A stretch of DNA of 64,000 nucleotides. Source: CAWDMN01 sp963803155. GTDB lineage: Bacteria; Acidobacteriota; Terriglobia; Versatilivoradales; Versatilivoraceae. Both the position numbers and the translations under genes were made by a program. The stretch covers positions 124,001-188,000 of the forward strand of contig CAWDMN010000036.1 of NCBI GenBank assembly GCA_963803155.1, written 5' to 3'. The notes beneath the pieces were generated by a model that ran no database searches, was not told where the DNA came from, and worked only from the letters and a program-made list of their open reading frames with translations. Shown piece by piece: positions 55,405 to 64,000 of the stretch; positions within the stretch are counted from its first letter, which is position 1, and the number at the start of each line of letters is the position of its first letter.

Positions 55405-56748
55405 TTGTCTGGCAAAACTTCGTTTAGCATTATCAGTTTTGGCTGCAGGGCCACTCAAGCAGACGGGGCAGCGATTGAACGTTCATTCCTCGACCAGTCT
55501 TTGTCTAAGGCGGAAAATTGGCAGGTTTCAGACCTGGTGATAATAAACACCTGCACAGTTACTCAATCCGCGGATGCCCAGGCCCGTCAGATGATCCGCA
55601 GAGTGCGGCGACTGAACCCCAGGGCCCAAATCGTTGTGACTGGCTGTTATGCCCAGAGGGAGCCGGAAAGATTGGCTCGAATGTCCGAAGTGGATTGCGT
55701 TGTGGGAAATTCCCACAAAAATGACCTGGTGAAGATTGTGCTGCCCATGGTTAGCACCCCCGCCATCGAGGACAATCGCTCTGGACAGTCTCCAATCCAT
55801 TGTTCTGATATCTTTGCACAAAATAGCCTGTCTGCCATAAGCGACGCGGGTAGTGGGGACAAGACCCGACCGGTGTTGAAAATACAGGATGGCTGCAGCC
55901 TGCGTTGTTCTTATTGCATCATCCCTTTTGTCCGCGGTAATTCTCGCAGTTTGAAAGTGTGTGAAGTTGTCCGCCAGGTCGAGAGTTTACTCAGCCGGGG
56001 ATTCCAGGAGATTGTCCTGACGGGCATTCATTTGGGAGCATTTGGCCGGGACCTTTCCCCCAGGATCACTCTCGCGGAATTGGCGCAACAATTAATTCAA
56101 TTGGAGAAACTGCGGAGATTGCGATTCAGTTCCATCGAACCTCTGGAAGTTACAGATGAGATCATCCATCTGGTGGCAACCTCGTCAAAACTGGCCAAGC
56201 ATTTTCATATTCCTCTTCAAAGCGGTTCAGACCGGATCTTGAGATTAATGCGTCGCCCTTACCAAACCCAAAAATATTTCGAATTAGCTTCCAATATTCG
56301 CGCCCTAATCCCCGATGCAGCCATCGGCGCTGATGTGATGGTGGGGTTCCCTTCGGAATCCGATGCCGATTTTGAGGAGACCCAGCAATTTTTGGAGTCT
56401 CTCCCCATTACTTATCTTCATGTCTTTCCCTATTCTCCGCGCCCCGGGACAGCGGCCTTGCAATTGAAACCGAAAATCTCTAGCCCAATCCAGACTCGAC
56501 GCGGAGAAATATTGCGGGAATTGGGACATCAAAAAAATCGGACCTTCCGCGAAACACAGCTTGACCAGATTGTCTCGGTCCTCACCTTGGGGAAAATACA
56601 TGACGACGGCGCAATGGAAGCTATCAGCAGCAACTATTTGAAAGTAGAATTGCCCGGTGTAATTTCAAATCCCAATCAACTGTTGACTGTGAAAATAACC
56701 GGTCTGATCGAAGATGGCGTCAAGGGTACACTAGTCAGTACAGAATAA
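55405..56748 (+). CDS. mtaB: tRNA threonylcarbamoyladenosine methylthiotransferase MtaB
   Basis: A radical SAM methylthiotransferase that turns t6A37 to ms2t6A37 in tRNAs. It has 447 residues from a TTG start. The UPF0004 domain Cys are in FGCRATQAD, NTCTVT and VTGCYAQ. The radical SAM motif is CSLRCSYC. The C-terminal TRAM-like region is present (~390-447). Its start FGCR differs from the usual GCKxN pattern, but the three UPF0004 cysteines are there. MtaB rather than MiaB is favoured by length and motifs. Confidence 0.9.
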   Translation: MSGKTSFSIISFGCRATQADGAAIERSFLDQSLSKAENWQVSDLVIINTCTVTQSADAQARQMIRRVRRLNPRAQIVVTGCYAQREPERLARMSEVDCVVGNSHKNDLVKIVLPMVSTPAIEDNRSGQSPIHCSDIFAQNSLSAISDAGSGDKTRPVLKIQDGCSLRCSYCIIPFVRGNSRSLKVCEVVRQVESLLSRGFQEIVLTGIHLGAFGRDLSPRITLAELAQQLIQLEKLRRLRFSSIEPLEVTDEIIHLVATSSKLAKHFHIPLQSGSDRILRLMRRPYQTQKYFELASNIRALIPDAAIGADVMVGFPSESDADFEETQQFLESLPITYLHVFPYSPRPGTAALQLKPKISSPIQTRRGEILRELGHQKNRTFRETQLDQIVSVLTLGKIHDDGAMEAISSNYLKVELPGVISNPNQLLTVKITGLIEDGVKGTLVSTE

Positions 56749-56894
56749 AAAAGAGGAATTTTGCGGTCGGGGGCAGAGAGAAGAAAGCCCCAAACCGAAC
56801 CGGCCGAGAATAAAAAAAGGGAGGAGGGTGGGAACCAGCAAGCTTGAGCCATTACCAATGATCATCGTATTGTTTAATCTCCTGGCTCTCTCTT

Positions 56895-57272
56895 TCATCC
56901 TTCCAATATAACTTGGGCAACCGCATAATGATCCGTGTGGCTGAGGCTGAGCCAATATTTATTGGCCCCCAATCGATTAGCAAATTCCAAGGTTTTCCCC
57001 TTCAAGAAGAGGTCAGGCTTCCCGCTTAATTCATTGCTGACCTCGACATCAGTCCAGGCTACTCCTTGTCGCCAACCAGTGCTGATTGCCTTGAAGATGG
57101 CTTCCTTGGCCGCAAAACGGGCGGCATAGTGCTGATACTTGTTGGCCCTCTCTTCGCAGTATTGGATTTCTAAAGGAGTGAAAGTCCGGTTCTTTAATCG
57201 TTCACCCCGCCGGACCATGGCCAATTTTATTTTTTCAATTTCCACGATATCAACCCCGATTCCGACGATCAC
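56895..57272 (-). CDS. acpS: Holo-[acyl-carrier-protein] synthase
   Basis: Transfers 4'-phosphopantetheine from CoA to ACP. It has 125 residues from a GTG start. The metal-binding Asp is in GIGVDIVEIEKI and the Glu in FAAKEAIFKAI. SLSHTDHYAVAQVI is the C-terminal motif. It diverges from pgeF with only 16 bases between the start codons, so the two promoters or leaders must overlap the neighbouring gene. Confidence 0.94.
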   Translation of the reverse strand: MIVGIGVDIVEIEKIKLAMVRRGERLKNRTFTPLEIQYCEERANKYQHYAARFAAKEAIFKAISTGWRQGVAWTDVEVSNELSGKPDLFLKGKTLEFANRLGANKYWLSLSHTDHYAVAQVILEG

Positions 57273-57288
57273 GTTTAGGCCTCTCCAT

Positions 57289-58134
57289 ATGAACGAAAAT
57301 TATCAGCAGTCTCCCCGTGGGTTCTTATATCATCAGGCGCTGGCTCGTTTCAAGTGGTTGTCTCACGGATTCAGCCTGCGCCATCTGGTCGAATCTGCCG
57401 AGGAGTGCAGCTTGGGATTTAATGATCAAATTCCGCACCTCGATATAAAATCAAACCGACGTCATTTTCTCCATACCATTGGATTCTCAAAAGCAATTGA
57501 CCCGCGCGCAGGAGATGTGGATACTGCTTCATTGGAAACGCCAACTGTGTTGCTTTCTTTAAAGCAGATTCATTCCGATCTAATTCATCGGGCTGGACCT
57601 GCCAATTGGTCGCTCTTTCCGCTAGAGGGAGATGGAATCTGCACTCAGACGCCAGGATTGGTTCTATCCGTTCTAACCGCGGATTGCATGCCAATTTTGC
57701 TGGCAGACTGGCATCAGAGGATCATTCTCGCTCTTCACTCCGGGTGGCGCGGCACTGTCGGGCATTTGCCCGGCAAAGCAGTTCAATTCTTAAAAAATGA
57801 ATTTGGCTCTAATCCGCTCAACTGCCTTGTGGTCATCGGACCATCAATTCGTTCCTGCTGTTATCAAATTGGGTCAGACGTCAGTGCGGAATTTTACGAG
57901 GCTTTCGGATCAGGCTGTGATCTTTTCATGATCCCAGATTCTCAATCCAGAGAGAAATTCCGTCTCGACCTTCCCTCCGCTGCACGGAATCAGTTCGTGC
58001 AAGAGGGTTTTTCAGAGGAAAACATTTTCTCTGATCCTCCTTGCACTTGCTGCCAGAAGAGCCGCTTCTTCTCACATCGAGGGGACATGGGGCGAACCGG
58101 GCGCATGATGGCTGTTATTGGGATTAGAGAATAG
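57289..58134 (+). CDS. pgeF: Purine nucleoside phosphorylase / peptidoglycan editing factor PgeF (YfiH, DUF152)
   Basis: A multicopper-like DUF152 family protein. From the ATG at 57289 it has 281 residues; the frame is open to 57139. Motifs are LTADCMPILLAD, HSGWRGT, and CTCCQKSRFFSHRGDMGRTGR near the C-terminus. E. coli YfiH is reported as a peptidoglycan-editing factor; homologues act as purine nucleoside phosphorylases. The exact activity here is not decided by the sequence. Confidence 0.9.
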   Translation: MNENYQQSPRGFLYHQALARFKWLSHGFSLRHLVESAEECSLGFNDQIPHLDIKSNRRHFLHTIGFSKAIDPRAGDVDTASLETPTVLLSLKQIHSDLIHRAGPANWSLFPLEGDGICTQTPGLVLSVLTADCMPILLADWHQRIILALHSGWRGTVGHLPGKAVQFLKNEFGSNPLNCLVVIGPSIRSCCYQIGSDVSAEFYEAFGSGCDLFMIPDSQSREKFRLDLPSAARNQFVQEGFSEENIFSDPPCTCCQKSRFFSHRGDMGRTGRMMAVIGIRE

Positions 58135-58158
58135 GCGGCATTTTCAGGCCATATCTGG

Positions 58159-59664
58159 TTATTCAATCCAGAGATTTCCCGTGAAGTAATCCAATGTAAT
58201 GGTGCGATCTCCCCAAAAATCCATCCCCAGTATTCCTAGAATCTCCGTCTGCAATTCCTTGCTAACCTCACTCAAATCTAAAGCGAGTATTTGAGAATAA
58301 TTTTTCCGGAGATCGCGCACCTTCAAGGTAATGTCTTTAAGCGGGATGACAGATTGAGTGACGCCACAAGCCCCGGCAAACTGCATATCCAAGCGTTCGA
58401 CCGCCTGGTCGGGATTGGCCCCCAGAGCTTTCGCGGTTTTTCCAGAAAGGGCACTCATGAGAGCTCCGGTGTCAAATAGGAATCTGCCGGAGATTTGCGA
58501 TTGAATGGATGCGGGTATCAGCAACAGACTCCCCACCAGTCTTAACTCTATGGATCGTCCCGTTCCAGTCTCCTCCGGAGGACGCGGACGGAGTGGGCAA
58601 CTACGACAAGTCAAAATCATCTTCTGGGCCGAAGGCCGAAAGGTGATGATAAAATCAGCTAGGTCCGCGGGACTAAGCACGCCATCAATTAAATTGGCAA
58701 GCTGTCCTTCATCAAACGTTCCTACCGGCACATTGGCTAGATCCAATGTTCCCAGGGTTAAGCGCCTGACAAGGCCCATGCGCGTGACCATCCGGCCGGC
58801 CCCACCCACACATTTGATAACGGCGGTAGCCACCGTCTTGATTTCCAACGAGTCGAAAAGAGAATTGGAGAGCACTGTCGAAGAGGCCCCTGTATCCACT
58901 AGAAACTTATAAGGACCCTTGCCATTCACAAAAGTGCGCACGATCATCAACCCGAAATAGGATTCGACAGCCACTTCATGTTGAGGTTCCTGGGATTCGA
59001 CCCGGTTCAGCTCGAGATTGTGGCAAGATTTAAGAAACTGCAGCGTGGAGCGAGCGTTTTGGATGCGCTCAACAGGAAAAACCGGCTGCAAAGAGAGATA
59101 TTTTTCTAGTGCATGAATTTGGGCTTGCTGTCCATGACCAAGGCCATATGCTTCCGCGGAGTAATAGTGCGCATCCGCAAGTCGGGGATTCAATGAAATG
59201 GCTTTTTTAAATGATGCCAAAGCCTCCTTTTCTTCGAGGCGGCTCAAATAGAGTCGGCCCAATCCTACGAGCCCTTCCGGAAGGTGTGGATTCTGCCTCA
59301 AACATTTTTTATAAGCGGACTCTGCCAATTCAAAGTCCCCCAACCGCAACAGCACAGCACCATTGAGAGATTGTGTTTGAGCCCAGTCTGGACGCAAACG
59401 CAAGAGTTCTTCGACATCTTTCTGTGCCAGTTCTATTTGATCTTCGGCCAGATGGAGATTCCCCATCAAAAAAAAGGCTTCGGGAGATCTAGGATTTTTC
59501 TGAAGCCAATCCTGCAACAAGCCTTTTGCCTCCTCGAACCTTCCCGCTTCTAGATGTATGCGGGCCTTTTGCAAAGGGGAGGCGGCCTCGCATTGTAAAA
59601 TAAAACTGCGACCTCCCAGTAAGAGCAGAATCGCGAAAATTTTGGTCAAGAGTGGATTTTTCAA
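58159..59664 (-). CDS. Exported TPR protein fused to two retropepsin-like aspartyl protease domains
   Basis: A 501-residue protein from a TTG start. A signal peptide (FAILLLLGGRSFILQCEA) is followed by TPR units (25-200, e.g. EAFFLMGNLHLAEDQIELAQ). Then come two domains with the aspartyl-protease triad: FLVDTGASSTVLS (~256) and FLFDTGALMSALS (~398). Retropepsins normally dimerise; here both lobes are in one chain, as in pepsin. Both Asp are intact, so it is probably an active protease. Substrate unknown. Confidence 0.85.
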   Translation of the reverse strand: MKNPLLTKIFAILLLLGGRSFILQCEAASPLQKARIHLEAGRFEEAKGLLQDWLQKNPRSPEAFFLMGNLHLAEDQIELAQKDVEELLRLRPDWAQTQSLNGAVLLRLGDFELAESAYKKCLRQNPHLPEGLVGLGRLYLSRLEEKEALASFKKAISLNPRLADAHYYSAEAYGLGHGQQAQIHALEKYLSLQPVFPVERIQNARSTLQFLKSCHNLELNRVESQEPQHEVAVESYFGLMIVRTFVNGKGPYKFLVDTGASSTVLSNSLFDSLEIKTVATAVIKCVGGAGRMVTRMGLVRRLTLGTLDLANVPVGTFDEGQLANLIDGVLSPADLADFIITFRPSAQKMILTCRSCPLRPRPPEETGTGRSIELRLVGSLLLIPASIQSQISGRFLFDTGALMSALSGKTAKALGANPDQAVERLDMQFAGACGVTQSVIPLKDITLKVRDLRKNYSQILALDLSEVSKELQTEILGILGMDFWGDRTITLDYFTGNLWIE

Positions 59665-59764
59665 TTTAACCTTGATTTCCCTTGGTTTTGTTTTAGAATG
59701 AAAAACTTGAATACAAGTTTCTCAATCGATCTTATTATTCTACAATGCGAAGAAGGTCGCATCC

Positions 59765-60148
59765 ATGGCTCAAGAACATATTTTAGTGGTTGATGATGAT
59801 CAAAACATTCAAGTCCTCGTCAAGACAATTCTTTCTCAGAAGGATTATAAAGTCTCCACTGCCTCCAACGGTGAAGAGGCATTGGAAATATTGAAGAGGG
59901 AGAGGTTTCAAGCCATTATTATTGACGCGATGATGCCTGTCATGGACGGGAACACCCTGGCTCGCAAAGTGAAAGAGAATCCTTCCACTAAAGATGTCCC
60001 CATCATCATGATCACAGCGAGCAAAGAAGTGGATATGGTGAAGAAAAGCTTTTCTGCTGGGTGCGTTCTCTTCTTGCCCAAACCTTTCACTGCCTCTAGT
60101 CTTCTCTCCTTAATTCAGCTAATATTAAATAAGAAGTCGGCCGAATAA
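59765..60148 (+). CDS. Single-domain response regulator
   Basis: A 127-residue CheY-like receiver. The acidic pair is in VVDDDQN, the phospho-Asp in IIIDAMMPVMDG, and the conserved Lys in LPKPF. No output domain. It stands divergent to the NtrC-type gene and the pseudo-receiver kinase nearby, so it may be phosphorylated by one of the kinases here. TACAAT upstream (59741-59746) could be its -10. Confidence 0.93.
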   Translation: MAQEHILVVDDDQNIQVLVKTILSQKDYKVSTASNGEEALEILKRERFQAIIIDAMMPVMDGNTLARKVKENPSTKDVPIIMITASKEVDMVKKSFSAGCVLFLPKPFTASSLLSLIQLILNKKSAE

Positions 60149-60175
60149 CGGCTCTCATTCCACAGCTAAATCCTT

Positions 60176-61585
60176 CTAACTGATTTCAAGTTTGCGGATT
60201 TTATTTAACAATGTCTTATAACTGATCATTAAAACCTCTGCCGCTTGTTTTCGATTCCATTGAGTCTGCTGCAGCGTCCGCAAGATCATCTCCCTCTCGG
60301 CATTAGAAGTTAAATTCTTGCTAATATGTTTCAGACTTGAAATGGGAGTCTCTCTGGCCGGACTGCTCCCCCAAATTTCTGCAGGTTCCTCAATGACAGT
60401 TGGCGGGTGATTAATCATCTTGCCATTTAATTCCTCAACCACCTGGTCTTCATTTTTCAAAATCACCAGGCGCTTGAGCACATTTTCCAATTCGCGGATG
60501 TTTCCTGGCCAATTATATTTCATAAGAGTCTGTTGGGTTCTCTGACTCAAGGAGGATAGGCCGCCTGCATATTTGCGGCTAAATTTCCGCAGAAAGTGCT
60601 CCCAGAGCAAGGGGATTTCCTCCTTGCGTTCCCGAAGAGGCGGGACATGAACTGCAACCACATTTAATCGGTAATATAGATCTTCGCGAAATCGCCCTTC
60701 CCGCATCACCTCCTCCAAGTTTCTGTTGGTGGCGGCAATGATGCGCACATCCACCATTACATTCTTCTTGCCTCCAAGACGGGAATATTCATTATCTTGT
60801 AAGACATGAAGCAGCTTGGCCTGCAAGGAGGGAGCCATATCGCCAATTTCATCAAGGAAGAGAGTCCCATAATTTGCCAATTCAAACTTCCCCTGTTTCA
60901 ACTTAAAAGCCCCGGTAAAGGCACCTCGTTCGTACCCAAACAATTCGCTCTCCAGCAATTCGGTCGGGATGGCAGCACAATTCACTTTTACGAAGGGCTT
61001 TTCCCTCCGGGAAGACCCTTCATGTATTTCCCGAGCGATAATCTCCTTGCCCACACCACTTTCGCCCTGAATAAAAACGGAAACATCGGTATCCGCCACT
61101 TGACTGATCAATTCCTTAATTTGCAGCATTTTGGGATTGGAAACAATAAATTGATACCCCTCGCTCAACTGCTGGTTTTGTTCGCGCAGTCGCCGGTTTT
61201 CATCCACCAGTTTTTTCCGATCGATAGCTTTCAATATAGCGACTTCCAGTTCCGGCTCTTCAAAGGGCTTATTCAGATAATCAGTGGCCCCACTTTTCAT
61301 GGCTTCGACAATCGTGCGTGTTTCCCCGATGCAGGAGAGCATAATGATTGGCAGATTCTTATCCATACTCCGTATTCGTTTCAAAGTCTCCAAGCCATCC
61401 ATATCCGGCATTAAAATATCAAGCAGCACCAATGAAGGCATTGGATTGCTGCTCAAATAATCAATCGCCTCCAACCCGCTGGCCACTGGGGCCACCAGAT
61501 AACCCTTCAGCTGCAGGAGAGTTCTTAAATAATGCCGGATACCTTCTTCATCGTCCACGACCAGGATCAGAAAACTGTTGGTCAT
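60176..61585 (-). CDS. NtrC-type sigma54-dependent response regulator
   Basis: From the ATG at 61585 it has 469 residues; the frame is open to 61639. The receiver (~5-115) has VVDDEEG and phospho-Asp in VLLDILMPDMDG. The AAA+ domain (~145-380) has GESGVGKE, ESELFGYERGAFTGA (GAFTGA contacts sigma54) and ATNRNLEE. The Fis-type HTH is at the C-terminus (WNRKQAAEVLMISYKTLLNK). The kinase gene lies just upstream on the same strand, so they form a two-component pair. No clear sigma54 promoter was found nearby. Confidence 0.94.
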   Translation of the reverse strand: MTNSFLILVVDDEEGIRHYLRTLLQLKGYLVAPVASGLEAIDYLSSNPMPSLVLLDILMPDMDGLETLKRIRSMDKNLPIIMLSCIGETRTIVEAMKSGATDYLNKPFEEPELEVAILKAIDRKKLVDENRRLREQNQQLSEGYQFIVSNPKMLQIKELISQVADTDVSVFIQGESGVGKEIIAREIHEGSSRREKPFVKVNCAAIPTELLESELFGYERGAFTGAFKLKQGKFELANYGTLFLDEIGDMAPSLQAKLLHVLQDNEYSRLGGKKNVMVDVRIIAATNRNLEEVMREGRFREDLYYRLNVVAVHVPPLRERKEEIPLLWEHFLRKFSRKYAGGLSSLSQRTQQTLMKYNWPGNIRELENVLKRLVILKNEDQVVEELNGKMINHPPTVIEEPAEIWGSSPARETPISSLKHISKNLTSNAEREMILRTLQQTQWNRKQAAEVLMISYKTLLNKIRKLEIS

Positions 61586-61687
61586 AATTATTTTACGTCC
61601 CCTTCGATTTTGGAAATCATGCGACCCGTCGATTTCCACAAAAAAAATACAATCAAAAACTGGCTCCTACTGCTTCTCAAACGATAA

Positions 61688-62980
61688 TTATGCAATTTCC
61701 GCTGGGTTCAAGGGAAGCAGGATCAAAAATTTGCTTCCCTGCTGTGGCTCACTTTCCACCCAAATTTTCCCATGATGAGCTTCTATGATGTGCCGGGCAA
61801 TTGAAAGTCCCAAGCCAAGACCTGACTTTACCATCCGCGTAGAAGAAGCTTGGCTAAACTCTTCAAAAATTCGTCGTTGGTCCTCTTGGGAAATGCCAAC
61901 TCCCGTATCCTGAATTTCAATATACAAAGAATTGCGACCTCCGGAAGGACGAGCAGCCTGAGGAGGCCTCCGCCGGCTTAAGCCGCGGACCTTTCTAGCG
62001 CCCCGTGATCGTCGTTCCCAGAAAAATGGACGAGCGGAGAGATTTACTGCCCCTCCGGCCGGAGTGTACTTGATGGCATTCTCCAAAAGACTCAGTAGAA
62101 CCTGATTAATCCGCTCTCGATCATATTTGAAGCGGGGGATTTCCGGGTCCAGTTGGACCTCCAGTTGTAAATTCTTGTGGCGGCAATTTTCTTCCACTTG
62201 AGTTAACAGATGACCAATCGATTCAACAAAATCATTTTCCTGGTAAACCAGTTCAAATCGTCCAGCCTCCATCCGGGAAAAATCCAGCAAGGAATTCACA
62301 ATACGATTGAGACGCACGCAATTTTGTTCCGACTCCAGCAAAATCTCCCGCTGTTGGGTGGACAATTGTCCGAGCCGTTCGTCCAAAAGAATACGATGAT
62401 ACCCCTTGATTACCGTGATTGGGGTCTTCAATTCGTGAGTGGCCAATGAGATAAAATTGTTTTTCTTCTTGCTCAGATCCTGCAATTGGGCATAGGCCAT
62501 TGAGAGTTCTTGATAGGTTAGTTTCTGCTCGATGGATGCATCTTTTTGCTGTCGAACCAGGTGGTCAATGCGTTCGTGGACTTGATGAAGCTCTTTTTCC
62601 AGTGCCTCAATTTTCTCTTCCCGCTTTCCCATGCGGCAAATGTACTTTACGATCATCTCCAATTGGATCGGATTCACCGGATTGAATAGGTAAAAATCAG
62701 CCCCCAATTCTTCAACCGCCCGCAATTCTGCCGTAGAACCGTCCCCAATAAATACTATGGCCGGAGGGCAGGAAGAGGACTTGATGTCCGCCAATGAAAT
62801 CCACCAGCGCGGAGGAAATCCATCGATTCCGGCAAAAAGTACATCAAAATCGCTGGCACTCAGAATTTGCTCCAAATTGTCTTCCCCAGAGAAGGCAAAA
62901 ATCTCTAAAGGGGAACCGGCATAAATTCCAGCCAAATGGCCACGGACTGTGTCACAACAATCTATCAGGATGATTTTCAT
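61688..62980 (-). CDS. Sensor histidine kinase with N-terminal pseudo-receiver
   Basis: A 430-residue kinase. Residues 1-115 resemble a receiver, but the acidic pair and phospho-Asp positions do not match (LIDCCDTV and LFAGIDGF), so it is probably non-phosphorylatable. A coiled coil follows (118-170). HisKA has SLATHELKTPITVIKGYHRI. The N box is LSLLENAIKYTPAG. A basic, GC-rich insert of about 30 residues (ERRSRGARKVRGLSRRR) lies before G1 IQDTGVGIS. The G2 box is GLGLGLSIARHIIEAHHGKI. No transmembrane segment. Partner of the downstream NtrC-type regulator. Confidence 0.9.
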   Translation of the reverse strand: MKIILIDCCDTVRGHLAGIYAGSPLEIFAFSGEDNLEQILSASDFDVLFAGIDGFPPRWWISLADIKSSSCPPAIVFIGDGSTAELRAVEELGADFYLFNPVNPIQLEMIVKYICRMGKREEKIEALEKELHQVHERIDHLVRQQKDASIEQKLTYQELSMAYAQLQDLSKKKNNFISLATHELKTPITVIKGYHRILLDERLGQLSTQQREILLESEQNCVRLNRIVNSLLDFSRMEAGRFELVYQENDFVESIGHLLTQVEENCRHKNLQLEVQLDPEIPRFKYDRERINQVLLSLLENAIKYTPAGGAVNLSARPFFWERRSRGARKVRGLSRRRPPQAARPSGGRNSLYIEIQDTGVGISQEDQRRIFEEFSQASSTRMVKSGLGLGLSIARHIIEAHHGKIWVESEPQQGSKFLILLPLNPAEIA

Positions 62981-63346
62981 TTGTATTCAATTGGAATCTC
63001 TGACCAGCAGGGAAATTTATAATTCGAATCCATTTTCCTCATGATACACGTTAATGAAAAAAAAGGGAGGGTTTGAAAAAAAAACCGTATTCCACGCCTT
63101 GCCTCGATTTGGGGCGACTCGGCCTTTGATCCAAGACAAGCAAATGATTTGGCTCAAAATAGCGAATCCGAGTGATTTTAAAATTCTACCTCCGTAATGA
63201 CAACATAAATTCGTTAGTCGTATCGACGTTTTACCGCCTGCGTGGAATTGCCGCCACCCTTTTTTGTTTGATATTGAAGACAAAATCAAATAGACTTTGG
63301 TATTGGTGACTGGCATTCGTCAAATTCGCTAGTCTGGAGGAAGAGT
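62981..63346. other. Gap between the kinase and tatA
   Basis: No supported gene; the minus frame 63017-63316 shows no family. It should contain promoters for the divergent kinase and tatA genes. Confidence 0.4.
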
Positions 63347-63514
63347 ATGTTAGGTCGGCTAGGTCCAATGGAGCTAATAATTATTCTAATCATAGTTTTT
63401 TTTCTCTTCGGTGCGAAACGGCTTCCTGAAATCGGGAAAGGCATCGGTGAAGGGATTAAAAATTTCAAAGGGGCGATGAAGCACGAAGAAGAGAAGCAAA
63501 AAGAAAAAGATTAA
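63347..63514 (+). CDS. tatA: Sec-independent protein translocase TatA/E
   Basis: A 55-residue protein starting MLGRLGPMELIIILIIVFFL, then FGAKRLPEIGKGIGEGIKNF and a charged tail. That is the TatA pattern: short N-terminus, one membrane helix, FGxKxLPE hinge, amphipathic helix. GGAGGAA is 6 bases before the ATG. tatB and tatC are not adjacent. It would export folded proteins such as the Tat-type oxidoreductase at 25.5 kb. Confidence 0.9.
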   Translation: MLGRLGPMELIIILIIVFFLFGAKRLPEIGKGIGEGIKNFKGAMKHEEEKQKEKD

Positions 63515-63600
63515 CCTCGAAATTTCTCCTCAAATCTGGCTCTAATTGCTGTATTTTTTCATGTATCGGCCCACCCTTAACAAAACCCGATTAACACCCC

Positions 63601-64000
63601 TTAGAGCCCTTCGTTTTTTAGCACTAATACTGTTCGATCGTCCGGATTGCCACTTCCCAAAGTGAATTTTTCAATTTGGGTCAAGATTTTTTCGGTCAAT
63701 TTCCCTGCCTCCAAATGACAATTTGAGGCTGCCACCTGTTTTAATCGTTCAAAGCCAAACTCTTCCCCGCCAAGGTCTCGGGACTCGAGCAGTCCATCTG
63801 TATAAAAGACCACGACATCGTGTGGTTCTAAGATAATCTCCTGTTCCCGGTATTCTGCCTTGTCGAACATTCCCAGAGGAAAACCTTCCACCTGCAAAAA
63901 CTCCCCCGTCCCATTCCGGCATAGGAGGGGAGGCGGGGCACCGGAATTAGAGAGCCGCAAAGTGGACGTATTGGCATCGAACGTGGCAAAACAGAGGGTC
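63601..64000 (-). CDS. SpoIIE/RsbU-type PP2C phosphatase, C-terminal part (cut by window edge)
   Basis: The 3' end of a gene that continues beyond 64000. The visible 132 residues include the family pattern TLRLSNSGAPPPLLCR, then GMFD and VVFYTDGLLESRD with a metal-binding Asp, and PDDRTVLVLK at the end. Such phosphatases act on anti-anti-sigma factors or serve as output domains of response regulators. The N-terminal regulatory domain is outside the window. Confidence 0.88.
   Translation of the reverse strand, partial: TLCFATFDANTSTLRLSNSGAPPPLLCRNGTGEFLQVEGFPLGMFDKAEYREQEIILEPHDVVVFYTDGLLESRDLGGEEFGFERLKQVAASNCHLEAGKLTEKILTQIEKFTLGSGNPDDRTVLVLKNEGL

Overview
The window looks like a chromosomal segment of an environmental bacterium with medium GC content. 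Acidobacteriota is my best guess. This rests on gene content: many TPR proteins with a carboxypeptidase-regulatory-like N-terminal domain, a Tat-exported Gfo/Idh/MocA oxidoreductase, a Lys/Ala/Pro-rich histone-like peptide, a conserved protein of unknown function downstream of coaX, and a Cys-rich zinc-ribbon protein near cysE. No rRNA lies in the window, so the assignment is inference. I see no phage, insertion sequence, CRISPR array or integration module. Most genes are housekeeping, cofactor, RNA-modification and signalling genes.

Layout. 1-10.4 kb (+): rex, ruvA, ruvB, folK, panB, panC, an NCS1 cytosine/purine permease, a two-gene ABC-2 exporter and a PHP-family phosphoesterase. 10.6-11.2 kb (-): a 43-residue histone-like peptide with its own terminator and a ribbon-helix-helix-type protein. 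11.9-20.3 kb (+): valS, nadC, birA, coaX, an unknown conserved gene and ettA. 20.5-26.8 kb (-): selB, galU, a TPR protein and a Tat-type oxidoreductase; a 480-bp gap between galU and selB holds very stable hairpins and a possible promoter. 27.5-29.5 kb: an M14 carboxypeptidase, tRNA-Val(GAC) and an Nfu-type Fe-S scaffold. 29.9-38.8 kb (-): a hybrid histidine kinase split by a frameshift at an eight-base homopolymer, fabI, a radical SAM protein, an FxLYD-like membrane protein, a LysR regulator, a zinc-ribbon protein, cysE and a pseudouridine synthase. 39-42.5 kb: an exported unknown protein (+), then a TPR protein, queC and a methyltransferase (-). 42.8-46.7 kb (+): a 44-residue membrane peptide, der, a MerR regulator, tRNA-Pro(GGG), surE, tRNA-Pro(CGG) and apt. 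47-49.9 kb (-): a REC-PAS-HD-GYP regulator and a TPR protein. 50-58 kb: uvrA, lepB, a LacI regulator, mtaB, acpS and pgeF. 58-64 kb: a TPR protein fused to two retropepsin-like domains, a response regulator, an NtrC-type regulator with an adjacent pseudo-receiver kinase, tatA and the C-terminal end of a SpoIIE-type phosphatase.

How the genes fit together. panB, panC and coaX supply pantothenate and CoA, and acpS uses CoA to activate the acyl carrier protein that fabI also serves. folK, nadC, birA and queC cover folate, NAD, biotin and queuosine. ruvA, ruvB and uvrA act in DNA repair. valS, ettA, selB, mtaB, der and rluB act in translation, tRNA modification and ribosome biogenesis. lepB and tatA act in protein export. 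Rex, the two-component proteins and the HD-GYP protein sense redox state and c-di-GMP-linked signals. The least explained parts are the structured galU-selB gap, the homopolymer-split kinase, the histone-like/RHH pair, the unknown gene after coaX and the TPR/double-protease fusion.
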